A stretch of DNA of 64,000 bases from an uncultured Sphaerochaeta sp. (GCF_963677075.1 NZ_OY781873.1:2815715-2879714), one strand, 5' to 3'; counted from the stretch's first letter, positions 1 through 9,306 are shown. Made by a program: numbers and translations. Notes: a model not told the origin generated them from the letters alone.

Positions 1-558
1 ATTGTCACCGAATCGCATCACCTTCAGCTTCCTGCTCTCTATTGCACCAATTGCTGAACGCATCCAGGAACCAAGCTTTTTCTGGACTTCATCATCTTCC
101 CAGAACCCAGTGATGATCTTTCGACCCATACGCATCCTGGCAGCAATGAATCCATGTTCACGGTCCCCATGGGCAGACTGATTCAGATTCATGAAATCCA
201 TATCAATTTCCGTATCGGGTATCATGCGATTGAACTGGGTATGGAGATGGCAATACGGCTTCTGCAACAGGGAAAAACCATTGATCCACATCTTTGATGG
301 GGAAAAGGTGTGCATCCAGGTGATGATCCCTGCACAGGTATCATCATAATTTGCGTCCTTGATGCATTGCTCAATCTCTTCAGGAGTCTTGAGTGTCGCC
401 TTGTACACAACCTTGCAAGGCAGCTTACCAGAAGCATTCAATCCCTCCACCATCTGCTGTGCATGACTTGCTACTTCATTGAGTGTCTCTGGTCCATACA
501 GGAACTGTGATCCTACCAAAAACCAGAACTCATACATATCAATTGATTTTCTTTGCAT
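1..558 (-). CDS. araA: L-arabinose isomerase, 5' part (runs off the window)
   Basis: Reading minus from the ATG at 558 gives 186 residues with no stop before the window edge. They match the N-terminal part of L-arabinose isomerase, which converts L-arabinose to L-ribulose in the cytoplasm. Recognisable blocks are WFLVGSQFLYGPETL near the N-terminus, ANYDDTCAGIITWMHTFSPS around residues 70-90, and MDFMNLNQSAHGDREHGFI around residues 125-145. The family is about 500 residues, so roughly 60% is missing. AAGGGGGC lies a few bases before the ATG as ribosome binding site. It is transcribed divergently from a LacI-type regulator with operator-like palindromes between them. Confidence 0.95.
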   Translation of the reverse strand, partial: MQRKSIDMYEFWFLVGSQFLYGPETLNEVASHAQQMVEGLNASGKLPCKVVYKATLKTPEEIEQCIKDANYDDTCAGIITWMHTFSPSKMWINGFSLLQKPYCHLHTQFNRMIPDTEIDMDFMNLNQSAHGDREHGFIAARMRMGRKIITGFWEDDEVQKKLGSWMRSAIGAIESRKLKVMRFGDN

Positions 559-601
559 GGTTGCCCCCTTAAGCTCATTGCATAAGAACGATATAAAACG
601 A

Positions 602-619
602 TGCGTTAACGTAAACGCA
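602..619. promoter_or_regulatory. LacI-family operator-like palindrome (araA side)
   Basis: TGCGTTAACGTAAACGCA is a near-perfect 18-base inverted repeat with a central CG, the usual architecture of LacI-family operators. A second, less perfect copy lies at 753-770 near the regulator gene. Confidence 0.65.
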
Positions 620-631
620 AATATGATTCCA

Positions 632-659
632 TTGTTATCTCTGAATGCAATTCTGTCAA
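632..659 (-). promoter_or_regulatory. Likely araA promoter
   Basis: On the minus strand TTGACA (654-659) is followed after 16 bases by TAACAA (632-637). The -35 is consensus and the -10 is weak. The palindrome at 602-619 lies just downstream, over the expected transcription start, a typical repressor position. Confidence 0.6.
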
Positions 660-752
660 GTAACAAACAGAAAAACCTGTAATATCGCTGAATGAATGGA
701 AATATGTCGGACCGTTTCTATTCACCTATAAGATGATATGCTATACTGCATC

Positions 753-770
753 TGCGTTATCGTTAACCAA
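753..770. promoter_or_regulatory. Second operator-like palindrome (regulator side)
   Basis: TGCGTTATCGTTAACCAA matches the 602-619 palindrome in its left half and core and diverges at its right end. It sits about 40 bases before the regulator start, consistent with autoregulation. Confidence 0.5.
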
Positions 771-807
771 TTATATTCTGAAAATCATATTGATGAGCAG
801 GGGACTT

Positions 808-1845
808 ATGACTATATCTGAGATTGCCAAACTAGCGAATGTTTCAATAGGGACCGTCGACCGGGTACTCCATAAAAGAGGAAGGGTTGCTCCCAAGACT
901 GTCGAGAAAGTGATGAGTATCATCGATGAGCACGGATACCAGCCAAACACCTATGCAAGAAACCTCAAGCTGAGCAAGCAATTTACCATTGGTGTGCTTC
1001 TGCCACTTCTCCACAGCGAATATGGTTATTGGAATCTGATGTACGAAGGAATCCTGAAAGCAGCAAAGGAACTGTCCCCCCTCGCTGTAACTATTGATAT
1101 GCTTGAATTTGACAGGACAAAGGAAGGATCACTATTGGCACAGGGTAGACGAATCCTGGAAAAGCCAATTGATGCACTACTACTCGCCCCTGTCGTACCT
1201 GCAGAGGCAGAAGCCTTGCTTGCTGACTACCCTACCCTCGATTATGCATTCATCGACAGCCCACTCCCTGATTCAGCACCAGTGTGCAGCGTTATCCAGA
1301 ACCCGTACCAAGGCGGATACGTTGCAGGCAGGATGATGCATCTACTGCAGCCTAATGGAGGCACACTGCTTGCAGTACAAACCCATCGTGCTGCATACAA
1401 CTCGGCTGAGCGAGTACGAGGTTTTCTCAGCTACTTTTCAGATAAACCCGGTTATACAACATATGATATGGAAATTCATTTTGGAGGAGAGGATCCACTA
1501 GGAGAACTTGACACGTTTTACAGAAACCACCCTGACATGAGTGGTATCTTTGTGGTCAATGATGCAATTCACAGAGTAGCGGAACTCGTGGTACAACTTG
1601 GGAGGAAAAGTCAGACTGTCATGGTTGGATACGATGCTATCGCACAAAATTGCAAGGCCATGAAAAACAAACATGTCGATTGTTTGCTCTCCCAGCGCCC
1701 AGAGTACCAGGGGTATACGGCCATCTACCAGCTGTATCGAAAGGGGTTGCTGAACCAGCTGCCCGAAACTACCATTTGTGTTCCAATCGATATTATCCTA
1801 CCTGAGAATGTAATGCCCGAACAAGAAATCTGTCTTAAGCCGTAA
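808..1845 (+). CDS. LacI-family transcriptional regulator, probable arabinose repressor
   Basis: A 345-residue DNA-binding regulator. The N-terminal helix-turn-helix reads TISEIAKLANVSIGTVDRVL with the hinge ending near residue 55. The rest resembles a periplasmic-binding-protein-like sugar domain (FTIGVLLPLLHSEYGYWNLM at its start, IFVVNDAIHRVAELV later). I chose ATG 808 because AGGGG lies just upstream; ATG 793 is in frame but has no ribosome binding site. Divergent placement from araA and shared palindromes at 602-619 and 753-770 suggest that it senses arabinose or a derivative. The ligand is inferred only. Confidence 0.85.
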   Translation: MTISEIAKLANVSIGTVDRVLHKRGRVAPKTVEKVMSIIDEHGYQPNTYARNLKLSKQFTIGVLLPLLHSEYGYWNLMYEGILKAAKELSPLAVTIDMLEFDRTKEGSLLAQGRRILEKPIDALLLAPVVPAEAEALLADYPTLDYAFIDSPLPDSAPVCSVIQNPYQGGYVAGRMMHLLQPNGGTLLAVQTHRAAYNSAERVRGFLSYFSDKPGYTTYDMEIHFGGEDPLGELDTFYRNHPDMSGIFVVNDAIHRVAELVVQLGRKSQTVMVGYDAIAQNCKAMKNKHVDCLLSQRPEYQGYTAIYQLYRKGLLNQLPETTICVPIDIILPENVMPEQEICLKP

Positions 1846-1939
1846 GACTAGTTCATCTGCTCGACTGTTATGGTATAGGCTCGTGTAGCACAATGCTCTT
1901 CTACATGGAGGACCAAGCTCTGTTTATCCTACAGACAAC

Positions 1940-2950
1940 CTATGCTTCTTCGCTTTTCTTCTCTTCCCGTTTGGTTATCTCTTCTTCCAACACCTTGATC
2001 TGTTTCTCCAGCTTCTCTTTCGTGGTCTTGGTAGCTCCCTCGAGTTTCTTGGTTGCTTTTTCCAGCTGTTGTTTTAGATCTTCTATGGATTGTGCCTCAT
2101 CTGCCTTGTCGAAGGCTACCTTCTCAGCAGCAATTGTCTCTTTGGTCGGTTTCTCCTTCTTGGTTGAAACCTTTGGGAGGTATAAGCTGTCCTTCTCCAG
2201 CTCTCTTCTATCATTCAGTGCAGGGGACGCAATCTCTATCCCTCGTTCACAGAAAACATCCAGAACCGTCTTATGAAGCTCACTGAGCTTACTCAATCTC
2301 TCCCCTGACTCTTTAAGAAGTCCATACAAACGATAGGAGATGGCATGGTCAAGGAAGGCTTCAATGAACACAAATCCATCAGTGAGTCCACATTGACTCG
2401 AGGCTTCCAGTAAGGCCTCCTCTACTTCTGTTCTGCTCACTGTATACCCGATGGAAACTGCGAGGTTGATAAAGGTCCCATCCCTTCTCGTTACATGCAC
2501 AGATTGTTGGACCAGATAGAGATTGGGAAGACTTACCACATCACGGTTGATCAACTGGATTTCAGTATGGAAGATTGCCAAATCCGTTACTCGGCCTACC
2601 AATGAACCAACCTCAATAAAATCACCACCACGGAATTCACCCGTAACACGGAGCATGAGCCCTGCCATGGCATTGCTTACCAGGGTTGTCGAGGAGAGCG
2701 CTATGATTGCACTGAGCAATATGCCCAAGACACTGAGTATCTGGTTCTTCACCTCATTGTGAATGGGAAGAAATGCGATGGACATGAAAAGCCCGACAAG
2801 AACAATCAAAAACACCAGAAACTGGCGTTGGTATGGCCAACGTTTTGAACTTTCCACGGTCTTTCTGAATAGAAAATGAATTACTACCACCAGGATAATG
2901 GTACCGAAAACTGCAATAATCGTGCTGGTGTAAGAACCTAAAACGTCCAT
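1940..2950 (-). CDS. MscS-family mechanosensitive channel
   Basis: A 336-residue inner-membrane protein. Three hydrophobic segments fill about the first 95 residues. They are followed by the MscS beta domain, with GEFRGGDFIEVGSLVGRVTDL and then NRDVVSLPNLYL. The last 75 or so residues are a Lys/Glu-rich predicted coiled coil (LKQQLEKATKKLEGATK), an extension beyond the standard fold. Start 2950 is preferred because GGAGGTTGCT precedes it; an upstream in-frame ATG at 2986 lacks a site. Last gene of the nnr-led operon, 16 bases after the Nudix gene. Probable role: pressure release during osmotic downshock. Confidence 0.88.
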   Translation of the reverse strand: MDVLGSYTSTIIAVFGTIILVVVIHFLFRKTVESSKRWPYQRQFLVFLIVLVGLFMSIAFLPIHNEVKNQILSVLGILLSAIIALSSTTLVSNAMAGLMLRVTGEFRGGDFIEVGSLVGRVTDLAIFHTEIQLINRDVVSLPNLYLVQQSVHVTRRDGTFINLAVSIGYTVSRTEVEEALLEASSQCGLTDGFVFIEAFLDHAISYRLYGLLKESGERLSKLSELHKTVLDVFCERGIEIASPALNDRRELEKDSLYLPKVSTKKEKPTKETIAAEKVAFDKADEAQSIEDLKQQLEKATKKLEGATKTTKEKLEKQIKVLEEEITKREEKKSEEA

Positions 2951-2966
2951 AGCAACCTCCTCGTGG

Positions 2967-3371
2967 TTATCCCTTGTTGGATTCAACGGAAAGCAATGTC
3001 TTTATGATCTCCTGGTCACTTGGTGCAAAATCATACGATGGCAGATCTTGCAAGGTAACCCAGCGAAACTCACTATGAACCAATAGATCAAGATGGCCTA
3101 TGGGGGGAGCAGAAACCAAGTAAGCCTTCAGATGATACAGTGTGTCCTTGTTGATAAAATCATGTGAGTGAACAAGAGGGCCTACAGAGACTGATAGACC
3201 AAGTTCCTCCTGGAATTCTCGTATAAGTGTCTCCTCTTCAGTTTCCGTATAGCGGTTCTTCCCACCAGGAAACTCCCAGAGCCCCCCAATAGATCCTTTT
3301 TCCTCTCTTTTTGCAACAAGGTACTTTCCCTCTTGTACCAAGATTCCCGCTGTCGTTACTCGCTCCTGCAT
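2967..3371 (-). CDS. Nudix hydrolase, MutT-like
   Basis: A 134-residue protein with a complete Nudix box: GGKNRYTETEEETLIREFQ followed by EELGL, fitting GX5EX7REUXEEXGU at about residues 36-58. Length and the LWEFPGGK lead-in resemble MutT-type (d)NTP pyrophosphohydrolases that clean oxidised nucleotides, but Nudix substrates cannot be assigned from sequence alone. AGGAGG lies six bases before ATG 3371. It sits in an operon with nnr, another metabolite-repair enzyme, which fits a housekeeping role. Confidence 0.9.
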   Translation of the reverse strand: MQERVTTAGILVQEGKYLVAKREEKGSIGGLWEFPGGKNRYTETEEETLIREFQEELGLSVSVGPLVHSHDFINKDTLYHLKAYLVSAPPIGHLDLLVHSEFRWVTLQDLPSYDFAPSDQEIIKTLLSVESNKG

Positions 3372-3381
3372 ACAAATCCTC

Positions 3382-3804
3382 CTACAGCAAAACCAACTGA
3401 GGTACCAAAAAATGGACTATTGCTACCACAACAGTCAAGAATCCTACATTTCGCTTATTCTGTTCCATATAGCGCCCCGTTGCATCCAACACCGAGTCTT
3501 CATCATTACGATTGCCATCTTCCAAACCCCTTATAGACCTGAATACATAGTAGAGCATAAGAGAGAAGATATTGAGCATGGGAACAAAATCCCCAAGGAA
3601 TACCGGGCCTGGATCCATGGGAAAGAATCCAAGACCGAGCGTGATCACCATACCCAAGATAATGAGCAATCTTCTCAATGCTCTCTTGGTCCTGAAGGCA
3701 TAACGCATTGACAACAACAATGCAAAGGAAAGCCCATAACTGTCAGCCAGCAAGATTCCCGCCCCAAACAGCAGGTAGGCTATGGCTAGTACATAGAGCT
3801 GCAT
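3382..3804 (-). CDS. Small polytopic membrane protein of unknown function
   Basis: A 140-residue protein with about four hydrophobic segments (residues 3-20, 25-45 region, 45-60, 115-140) and a short acidic loop (GLEDGNRNDEDSV) between the third and fourth. I do not recognise a family. ATG 3804 overlaps the nnr stop as TGATG, implying translational coupling; a GTG one codon earlier is also in frame. It is sandwiched between nnr and the Nudix gene. Confidence 0.75.
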   Translation of the reverse strand: MQLYVLAIAYLLFGAGILLADSYGLSFALLLSMRYAFRTKRALRRLLIILGMVITLGLGFFPMDPGPVFLGDFVPMLNIFSLMLYYVFRSIRGLEDGNRNDEDSVLDATGRYMEQNKRNVGFLTVVVAIVHFLVPQLVLL

Positions 3805-5306
3805 CACCGTTCAGCCTCCTGGGTAGCCCTTCCTACAAAGGAGATGAGTGTTTCACTGTCATAGTATCCATACTGGGCTGCTGCAAGGCTTCCTGCTCGC
3901 TGATGGATCAAGGTACCTTCAAGCGCTACCTGATTACAATCACGAAGTTTTGGAAGCAAGGCAACAAGAATGCCTGCAAGGACATCACCGCTTCCAGCAA
4001 CCCCCAAGGATGGGTTGTTCCCCTCCACTACCACAGTCTGCTTTCCAGGAGAAGCTACATATACCAACTGACTTTTCACCACAAGTGTGGCATCAAGGTG
4101 ATTGACAGTACGCTCCAGGACATGGAAGAATGAAGAGGGAGTATCATCCTTGGCCACCTCGTATGCATCATCAGGAAAGAGCGCCGACACAAGCGTCCTG
4201 AGCTCCCCCAGATGAGGGGTAAGTATCATGGGGCCATGGGATGACAGCTTTCCTTGCTTTACTATTGACGCATAGGCCCTGATCCCGTCGGCATCAAGAA
4301 CCATGGGTAATCCTGAGGCTAGAAGCTTCTCCAACAGGGCTTCCCTTCCCTCTCCCCACCCTGGTCCGGCTAGAATTGCATCGAACCTCTCCAGGTTCTG
4401 TCCTTCATACACCTGTACCATGACGGAAGCTGATTCACATGAAGCCACCGGGTACACTTCCTCGTCACAAAACAAGGTTACCAATCCTGCCCTTGAGGAA
4501 AAAGCGGTACGAGCGGATAGACGAGCGGCACCAGTGTACTGTTTGCTCCCTCCAAAAATCGCTATATGGCCTCTCGTGGACTTGTATTCATTCAGAGCAA
4601 GTGATGGCAGCGTTGCACTTACACGCTCACAAAGCAGTGCAGTTGCTTCACACCGATCGAGGAGAAATGAAGGAAAGGAAGGATTCACCAAGATAATACG
4701 CCCACAGGAAGCCCTGTTTGCAGGGTGGTACATTGCCACCTTCTCCAGGCCCATCGTTACGGTCATGTCTGCGTGTATATGTACCGAAGAGACAGGAACA
4801 TCATCTCCTACAGCACTGGGAATATCGATGGACAATCGTTTTGCAGGACTCTGATTCGCTTGCTCAACCAAGACTTGCAGGGATTCCTTCAACGGTCCTT
4901 TCAGGCCTGTACCTACTAAGCCATCCACAATCCAGGAAGCATTCTCAAATAATGCATGCCGATCAGAATCATGTGCAGTATCCCAGTCAAACCGGGGGAT
5001 CATAGAGGCTTCGGCAATACTTCGTTGAACCTCACAAGATGGTGAGATATGTGCCCCGGCATAAACCAATAGCATGTTATGAAAGCCATCATTGTAGGCA
5101 TAACGGGCAACTACCAATGCATCACCACCATTATTGCCACCACCACAGAGAAAAATCAGACGGTCAGTTGTCTCAATATGTGATTTCCACTTCTGGTAAA
5201 TCTGCAACCCAGCACTCTCCATCAAACAGAGAGCGGGTATTTTAGCCTGGCTTTGGGCCTTTGCATCAATGTCAGAAACCTCACTGGAGGGTACAAGTCT
5301 TTTCAT
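3804..5306 (-). CDS. nnr: Bifunctional NAD(P)HX epimerase / ADP-dependent NAD(P)HX dehydratase
   Basis: A 500-residue two-domain metabolite-repair enzyme that epimerises and dehydrates damaged NAD(P)H hydrates. The N-terminal YjeF epimerase half carries LFLCGGGNNGGDALVVARY. The C-terminal ribokinase-fold dehydratase half carries GHIAIFGGSKQYTGAARLS, ILAGPGWG, VMDADG-like VLDADGI, LTPHLGEL and GVAGSGDVLAG. Length matches the fused E. coli form. ATG 5306 is chosen over a TTG at 5342. First gene of a four-gene operon with a membrane protein, Nudix and MscS; its promoter must lie close to the divergent thiamine-transport promoter. Confidence 0.95.
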   Translation of the reverse strand: MKRLVPSSEVSDIDAKAQSQAKIPALCLMESAGLQIYQKWKSHIETTDRLIFLCGGGNNGGDALVVARYAYNDGFHNMLLVYAGAHISPSCEVQRSIAEASMIPRFDWDTAHDSDRHALFENASWIVDGLVGTGLKGPLKESLQVLVEQANQSPAKRLSIDIPSAVGDDVPVSSVHIHADMTVTMGLEKVAMYHPANRASCGRIILVNPSFPSFLLDRCEATALLCERVSATLPSLALNEYKSTRGHIAIFGGSKQYTGAARLSARTAFSSRAGLVTLFCDEEVYPVASCESASVMVQVYEGQNLERFDAILAGPGWGEGREALLEKLLASGLPMVLDADGIRAYASIVKQGKLSSHGPMILTPHLGELRTLVSALFPDDAYEVAKDDTPSSFFHVLERTVNHLDATLVVKSQLVYVASPGKQTVVVEGNNPSLGVAGSGDVLAGILVALLPKLRDCNQVALEGTLIHQRAGSLAAAQYGYYDSETLISFVGRATQEAER

Positions 5307-5353
5307 AATTCTCACTGTACATGAGCGAACGACAGCGGTCAACAGAACGTATA

Positions 5354-5382
5354 TTGACAGTTTCTCCTCATCCCGTTAGGCT
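5354..5382 (+). promoter_or_regulatory. Promoter of the thiBPQ operon
   Basis: TTGACA (5354-5359), 17 bases, then TAGGCT (5377-5382). It sits immediately before the TPP riboswitch, at the right distance to transcribe it. Confidence 0.6.
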
Positions 5383-5383
5383 A

Positions 5384-5462
5384 AAGACGTCCTGGGGTGG
5401 CCTCTTGGCCTGAGATTACACCCGTTAACCTGATCTGGATTATACCAGCGGAGGGAGACAGT
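5384..5462 (+). promoter_or_regulatory. TPP riboswitch (thi box)
   Basis: The conserved thiamine-pyrophosphate aptamer core is visible: GGGGTG at about 5394, CCTGAGATTACACCC in the middle, then ACCTGATCTGGATTATACC and AGCGGAGGGA. The order, spacing and the invariant CTGAGA and CTGATCTGGAT elements match the family. It lies 50 bases before thiB, so high TPP should shut off the transporter. The ribosome binding site of thiB (GGAGG, 5505-5509) could be the regulated element, since I see no clear terminator between aptamer and gene. Confidence 0.93.
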
Positions 5463-5514
5463 CATATCTTACAAAATCAATCCCCATGGCAGACTAAATT
5501 ATATGGAGGTGCTT

Positions 5515-6540
5515 ATGAAAAAGCATCAGGCTGTATGTGTATTGGTTGCCATCCTTTCACTTTTCGTCCCACTCGCTGCACAAGGTGTGCAGGAACAGCA
5601 GGAGCTTGTAGTTTATGCCTATGACTCCTTCAGTGGAGACTGGGGTCCTGGCCCTGTCTTGGTCGAGATGTTTGAGGAAGAGACCGGTATCAAGGTAAAC
5701 TTGGTAAGCTCAGGTGATGGCATGGAGATGATGAACAAACTCATCTCAGAGGCTAATAACCCATGGGCAGATGTCGTGGTTGGAATCAGTGATGATATGG
5801 CCTCAAAAATCTATGAGGCAGAGTTGTTGGAACCGTATAAAAGCAAGGTGATTGCTGACATTCCTGAATTCTTGCATTTTGATCCCACCTATCAGCTGAT
5901 CCCATTCGACTACGGGAACTTTGCATTTGTAGTGGATACGGAGGCAATGGACAGTGATATGGTGCCAACGTCTCTTGCCAGTCTGACTGATCCTATGTAC
6001 CGAGACAAGGTTATCCTGATCGATCCCAGGACCAGCTCCGTTGGGCTTGGCTTGTTGCTATGGACAATCGAGGTCTTTGGGGAAGAGGGATACCTCTCCT
6101 GGTGGGAGACCATGAAAGAACAGGCTCTTACCATTACCGATGGATGGTCCAGCGCCTATGGTTTGTTCACTGAAGGAGAAGCCCCCTTGGTTCTCAGTTA
6201 TACCACCAGTCCTGTGTACCATGTCACTTATGAAGATACCACCCGCTACCAGGTAGCAATCTTCGAGGAAGGACACAGTACAACCATTGAAGGAGTTGGT
6301 TTGCTTGCTTCCAGCAAGAAAAAGGATGAGGCCAGGCAGTTCATCGACTTTATCTTGACCAAGGGACAATTGACCATTGCCATGGCAAATTCAATGTACC
6401 CGGTCAACAGCAAGACAGAACTCCCTGATGCCTTCGATTATGCACCCAAACCGGAAAAGAACCTCTCCATGGATAGCAAAACCCTTGCAAAAAACCTGGA
6501 TAGGTGGCTTACTGAATGGACACAGGTAATGAGTAAATGA
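5515..6540 (+). CDS. thiB: Thiamine ABC transporter, periplasmic substrate-binding protein
   Basis: A 341-residue exported binding protein. A signal peptide (MKKHQAVCVLVAILSLFVPL, ending near AAQG) is followed by a ThiB-type domain: VVYAYDSFSGDWGPG, VEMFEEETGIKVNLV, ADVVVGISDDMASK. ThiB delivers thiamine and its phosphates to ThiPQ. Start 5515 is chosen because GGAGG TGCTT directly precedes it; an ATG at 5503 overlaps that site. It is first in the riboswitch-controlled operon, and its stop overlaps the thiP start (ATGA). Confidence 0.95.
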   Translation: MKKHQAVCVLVAILSLFVPLAAQGVQEQQELVVYAYDSFSGDWGPGPVLVEMFEEETGIKVNLVSSGDGMEMMNKLISEANNPWADVVVGISDDMASKIYEAELLEPYKSKVIADIPEFLHFDPTYQLIPFDYGNFAFVVDTEAMDSDMVPTSLASLTDPMYRDKVILIDPRTSSVGLGLLLWTIEVFGEEGYLSWWETMKEQALTITDGWSSAYGLFTEGEAPLVLSYTTSPVYHVTYEDTTRYQVAIFEEGHSTTIEGVGLLASSKKKDEARQFIDFILTKGQLTIAMANSMYPVNSKTELPDAFDYAPKPEKNLSMDSKTLAKNLDRWLTEWTQVMSK

Positions 6541-8231
6541 GAGAGAATAACAGCATTCAGTACAGACGATTCTATCGTACCATGCCCATTCCATCGATGG
6601 TTGTCTTGCTGATGCTGTTTTTTGTTCCTCTGTTTTTCACGCTCTCCTCAGCATTCATTACTGAGGAGGGCTTCTCATTCTCCCGACTTGTCAGTGTTTT
6701 CAGCGACCCATATACACAAAAAATCATGGGGTTCACCCTGTTGCAGGCAACACTCTCTACCCTTGCCTCGCTTGCAGTCGCCCTACCTGGTGCGTACTTG
6801 ATCGCTACATACTCTTTCAAAGGCAAGCGTATGATTCTGGCACTGAGTGCCATACCCTTTGTCATTCCCTCCATTCTGGTTGTACTCGGTTTCGTTATCT
6901 TTTTCGGTAATAATGGTTTTCTCAATCGTGCACTGATGAGTCTCTTCCAACTTGAGGAACCACCACTGAAAATTCTCTACTCATTCCCTGCCATCATCCT
7001 TGCACACACCTTCTACAACTTTCCGATCATCATGAGCCTTGTATCCTCCTATTGGGAACATATGGATGAGAATTGCGAAGCAGCAAGTTGGACCTTGGGA
7101 GCAAACAAGGTTCGGACCTTCTTTTCCATCACACTTCCCAGACTCATACCTGCCATTGTCTCCTCTGCTAGCCTGGTTTTCTTGTTCTGCTTCAATAGCT
7201 TCGCCATTATCCTGGTGCTTGGGGGAGGACCCCAGTTCACGACCATGGAAGTGGAAATCTACCGGCAAGCAAGGATGATGGGAAATCCTGCCGCTGCAAG
7301 TGCTCTCTCTTTGTTCTCCATCCTCATAACCAGTCTCTTATTGCTCTGGTACAATGCCACCCAGAAGAAGTTGGCACAAAGTGAAACCTACCGTACTTCC
7401 CACCGAACACTGGAGAAAAAACCAGCAACTGTGGTAGGACGAATACTCGCATTCTTGTACACCATCATCTCCTTCCTGTTTATTCTTGGCCCTATCGTAT
7501 CGGTCGTGGTGCGTTCCTTCATGGCAGCACCATCTCGTTCAGCCCAGGAAGTATTCAGCCTGAAATGGTATCGTCAGTTGCTCAGCTTGGAAAGCGCAAC
7601 AGGACATATGGGTTCAGCCTTAGGGGCATTGACGAACAGCTTGCTTATCGCACTGGTGGTTGCTGCTACCACCGTCCCGCTTGCTCTTACCCTCTCAGTC
7701 GCCATCAGGAGGAAGAAACACACCTCTTCTTTCTTGGAGTTGGCAGGAATGCTCCCTATGACCGTTAGTTCCGTTATTATTGGTTTAGGGTACTACTTGA
7801 TCGCAAGCCGACTTAGGGGAGGGCTTGCATTGAGCTACACCCTGGTTGTGTTGGCTCATCTGGTCATTGCCATTCCCTTTGTTCTGAGAACCATCCTTCC
7901 TGAGTATCGTAAGATTCCCCTAACCTACATGCACAGTTCATTGACCCTTGGTGCTGGCCCTCTAAGGACATTCCTTGCCATTGAACTCCCTTTGCTGAAG
8001 GGGGCTATGTTCACAGGGGCAATTTTTGCGTTTGCCCTCAGTATGGGAGAGTTCAATGCTACCCTGACATTGGCAAACAGTTCGATCATTACACTCCCTG
8101 TGGTGATGTATCGACTTATCGGGAGTTACAATTTCCAAGGTGCTTGTGCTCTGGGAACCATCTTGATTGCAGTCAGTGTATTGGTATTTATTGTAAGTGA
8201 ATTTGCGAAAGGGGGAACATATGGCCGCTGA
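6537..8231 (+). CDS. thiP: Thiamine ABC transporter, fused two-domain permease
   Basis: A 564-residue inner-membrane permease with about twelve hydrophobic segments in two homologous halves. Each half carries an ATPase-coupling EAA loop: CEAASWTLGANKVRTFFSIT LPR in the first, and SSLTLGAGPLRTFLAIELP in the second. Length and architecture match ThiP. It overlaps thiB by four bases and thiQ by eleven, so the three genes should be made in proportion. Confidence 0.95.
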   Translation: MRENNSIQYRRFYRTMPIPSMVVLLMLFFVPLFFTLSSAFITEEGFSFSRLVSVFSDPYTQKIMGFTLLQATLSTLASLAVALPGAYLIATYSFKGKRMILALSAIPFVIPSILVVLGFVIFFGNNGFLNRALMSLFQLEEPPLKILYSFPAIILAHTFYNFPIIMSLVSSYWEHMDENCEAASWTLGANKVRTFFSITLPRLIPAIVSSASLVFLFCFNSFAIILVLGGGPQFTTMEVEIYRQARMMGNPAAASALSLFSILITSLLLLWYNATQKKLAQSETYRTSHRTLEKKPATVVGRILAFLYTIISFLFILGPIVSVVVRSFMAAPSRSAQEVFSLKWYRQLLSLESATGHMGSALGALTNSLLIALVVAATTVPLALTLSVAIRRKKHTSSFLELAGMLPMTVSSVIIGLGYYLIASRLRGGLALSYTLVVLAHLVIAIPFVLRTILPEYRKIPLTYMHSSLTLGAGPLRTFLAIELPLLKGAMFTGAIFAFALSMGEFNATLTLANSSIITLPVVMYRLIGSYNFQGACALGTILIAVSVLVFIVSEFAKGGTYGR

Positions 8232-9306
8232 GGGTCTGAATTGTGCATTGAAGGCATCCTATAAGGATTTTTCTTTGAATGTGTCATTTTCTGTCCAGGC
8301 AGGAGAACTGGCATGTATCATAGGTCCTTCAGGATGTGGAAAGAGCACATCCCTCCAGTTGATCGCAGGATTACTTCCCCTGCACTCAGGGTCGTTGCTC
8401 CTGAATGGGAAAGATCTATCCCAAACACCGGTCCATGAACGCCAGATCGCCATGGTGTTCCAGGACTATGCCCTTTTCCCCCATATGAACGTTGAACAGA
8501 ATATTGCCTATCCCTTGAAGTTACGTAAACTGCCAAAGGTAAAACGAAAGGAGCGTATCGGCCGACTACTCTCGTTGGTTGCCCTGGAAGGATACCAGAA
8601 GAGGCGAAGTCAGGAGCTCAGTGGCGGAGAGCGGCAACGGGTTGCCTTGGCACGAGCACTTGCCTCACAGCCCCAGCTGCTGCTTTTGGATGAACCACTC
8701 TCTGCGCTCGATGCTAAATTGCGTAAGCATCTCCGTGAAGAGATACGAAGAATTCATGATGAGACGGGAATCACTACCATCTATGTAACCCATGACCAGG
8801 AGGAGGCTCTCTCCATCGCCGACCGCATCATAGTGATGCATGAAGGGAAGGTAATGCAGGAAGGGCCAGGAGAGGCAATCTACTCCAATCCTGCCAATCT
8901 TTTTGTAGCAACCTTCATGGGAGAGGGGAATACCCTCCCTTACAGTGTGATTCCCAAGACGCTGGTCAAGATTGGTTCATTTGAACCATTTGTATTCAAA
9001 CCCCAGGAAGGACAACACTCAATTTTCTTCAGACCGGAGGCCGTTTTGGTCCAGGATGATCCAACACTTCCTCTGGCTGAATACCTTCCTCATCTCAAAT
9101 TCAAGAATGCAGAGCTGGTAAGCTGTGAATTCCAAGGAGACCACTACAGGCTTACTTGCAGTTGGGAAGGACATACGATTATTGCCCATGCGTCTCATCG
9201 ACCTATGGCAGACCATGTAACGCTAGGAGTGAGAATCAAGGCCATAAGGGAGTATCTTGATGGTACGCTTATGACAAAATCGAAACTTACCATGGCTAGG
9301 GAATAG
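8221..9306 (+). CDS. thiQ: Thiamine ABC transporter, ATP-binding protein
   Basis: A 361-residue ABC ATPase. It has Walker A GPSGCGKST, signature LSGGERQRVALARAL, Walker B LLLLDEPLSALD and the H-loop VTHDQEEA. About 110 extra residues after the ATPase core suggest a C-terminal regulatory (TOBE-like) domain, longer than the E. coli ThiQ of about 230 residues. ATG 8221 follows GGGGGAAC; a GTG at 8197 is in frame but unsupported. Third gene of the TPP-controlled operon. Confidence 0.93.
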   Translation: MAAEGLNCALKASYKDFSLNVSFSVQAGELACIIGPSGCGKSTSLQLIAGLLPLHSGSLLLNGKDLSQTPVHERQIAMVFQDYALFPHMNVEQNIAYPLKLRKLPKVKRKERIGRLLSLVALEGYQKRRSQELSGGERQRVALARALASQPQLLLLDEPLSALDAKLRKHLREEIRRIHDETGITTIYVTHDQEEALSIADRIIVMHEGKVMQEGPGEAIYSNPANLFVATFMGEGNTLPYSVIPKTLVKIGSFEPFVFKPQEGQHSIFFRPEAVLVQDDPTLPLAEYLPHLKFKNAELVSCEFQGDHYRLTCSWEGHTIIAHASHRPMADHVTLGVRIKAIREYLDGTLMTKSKLTMARE

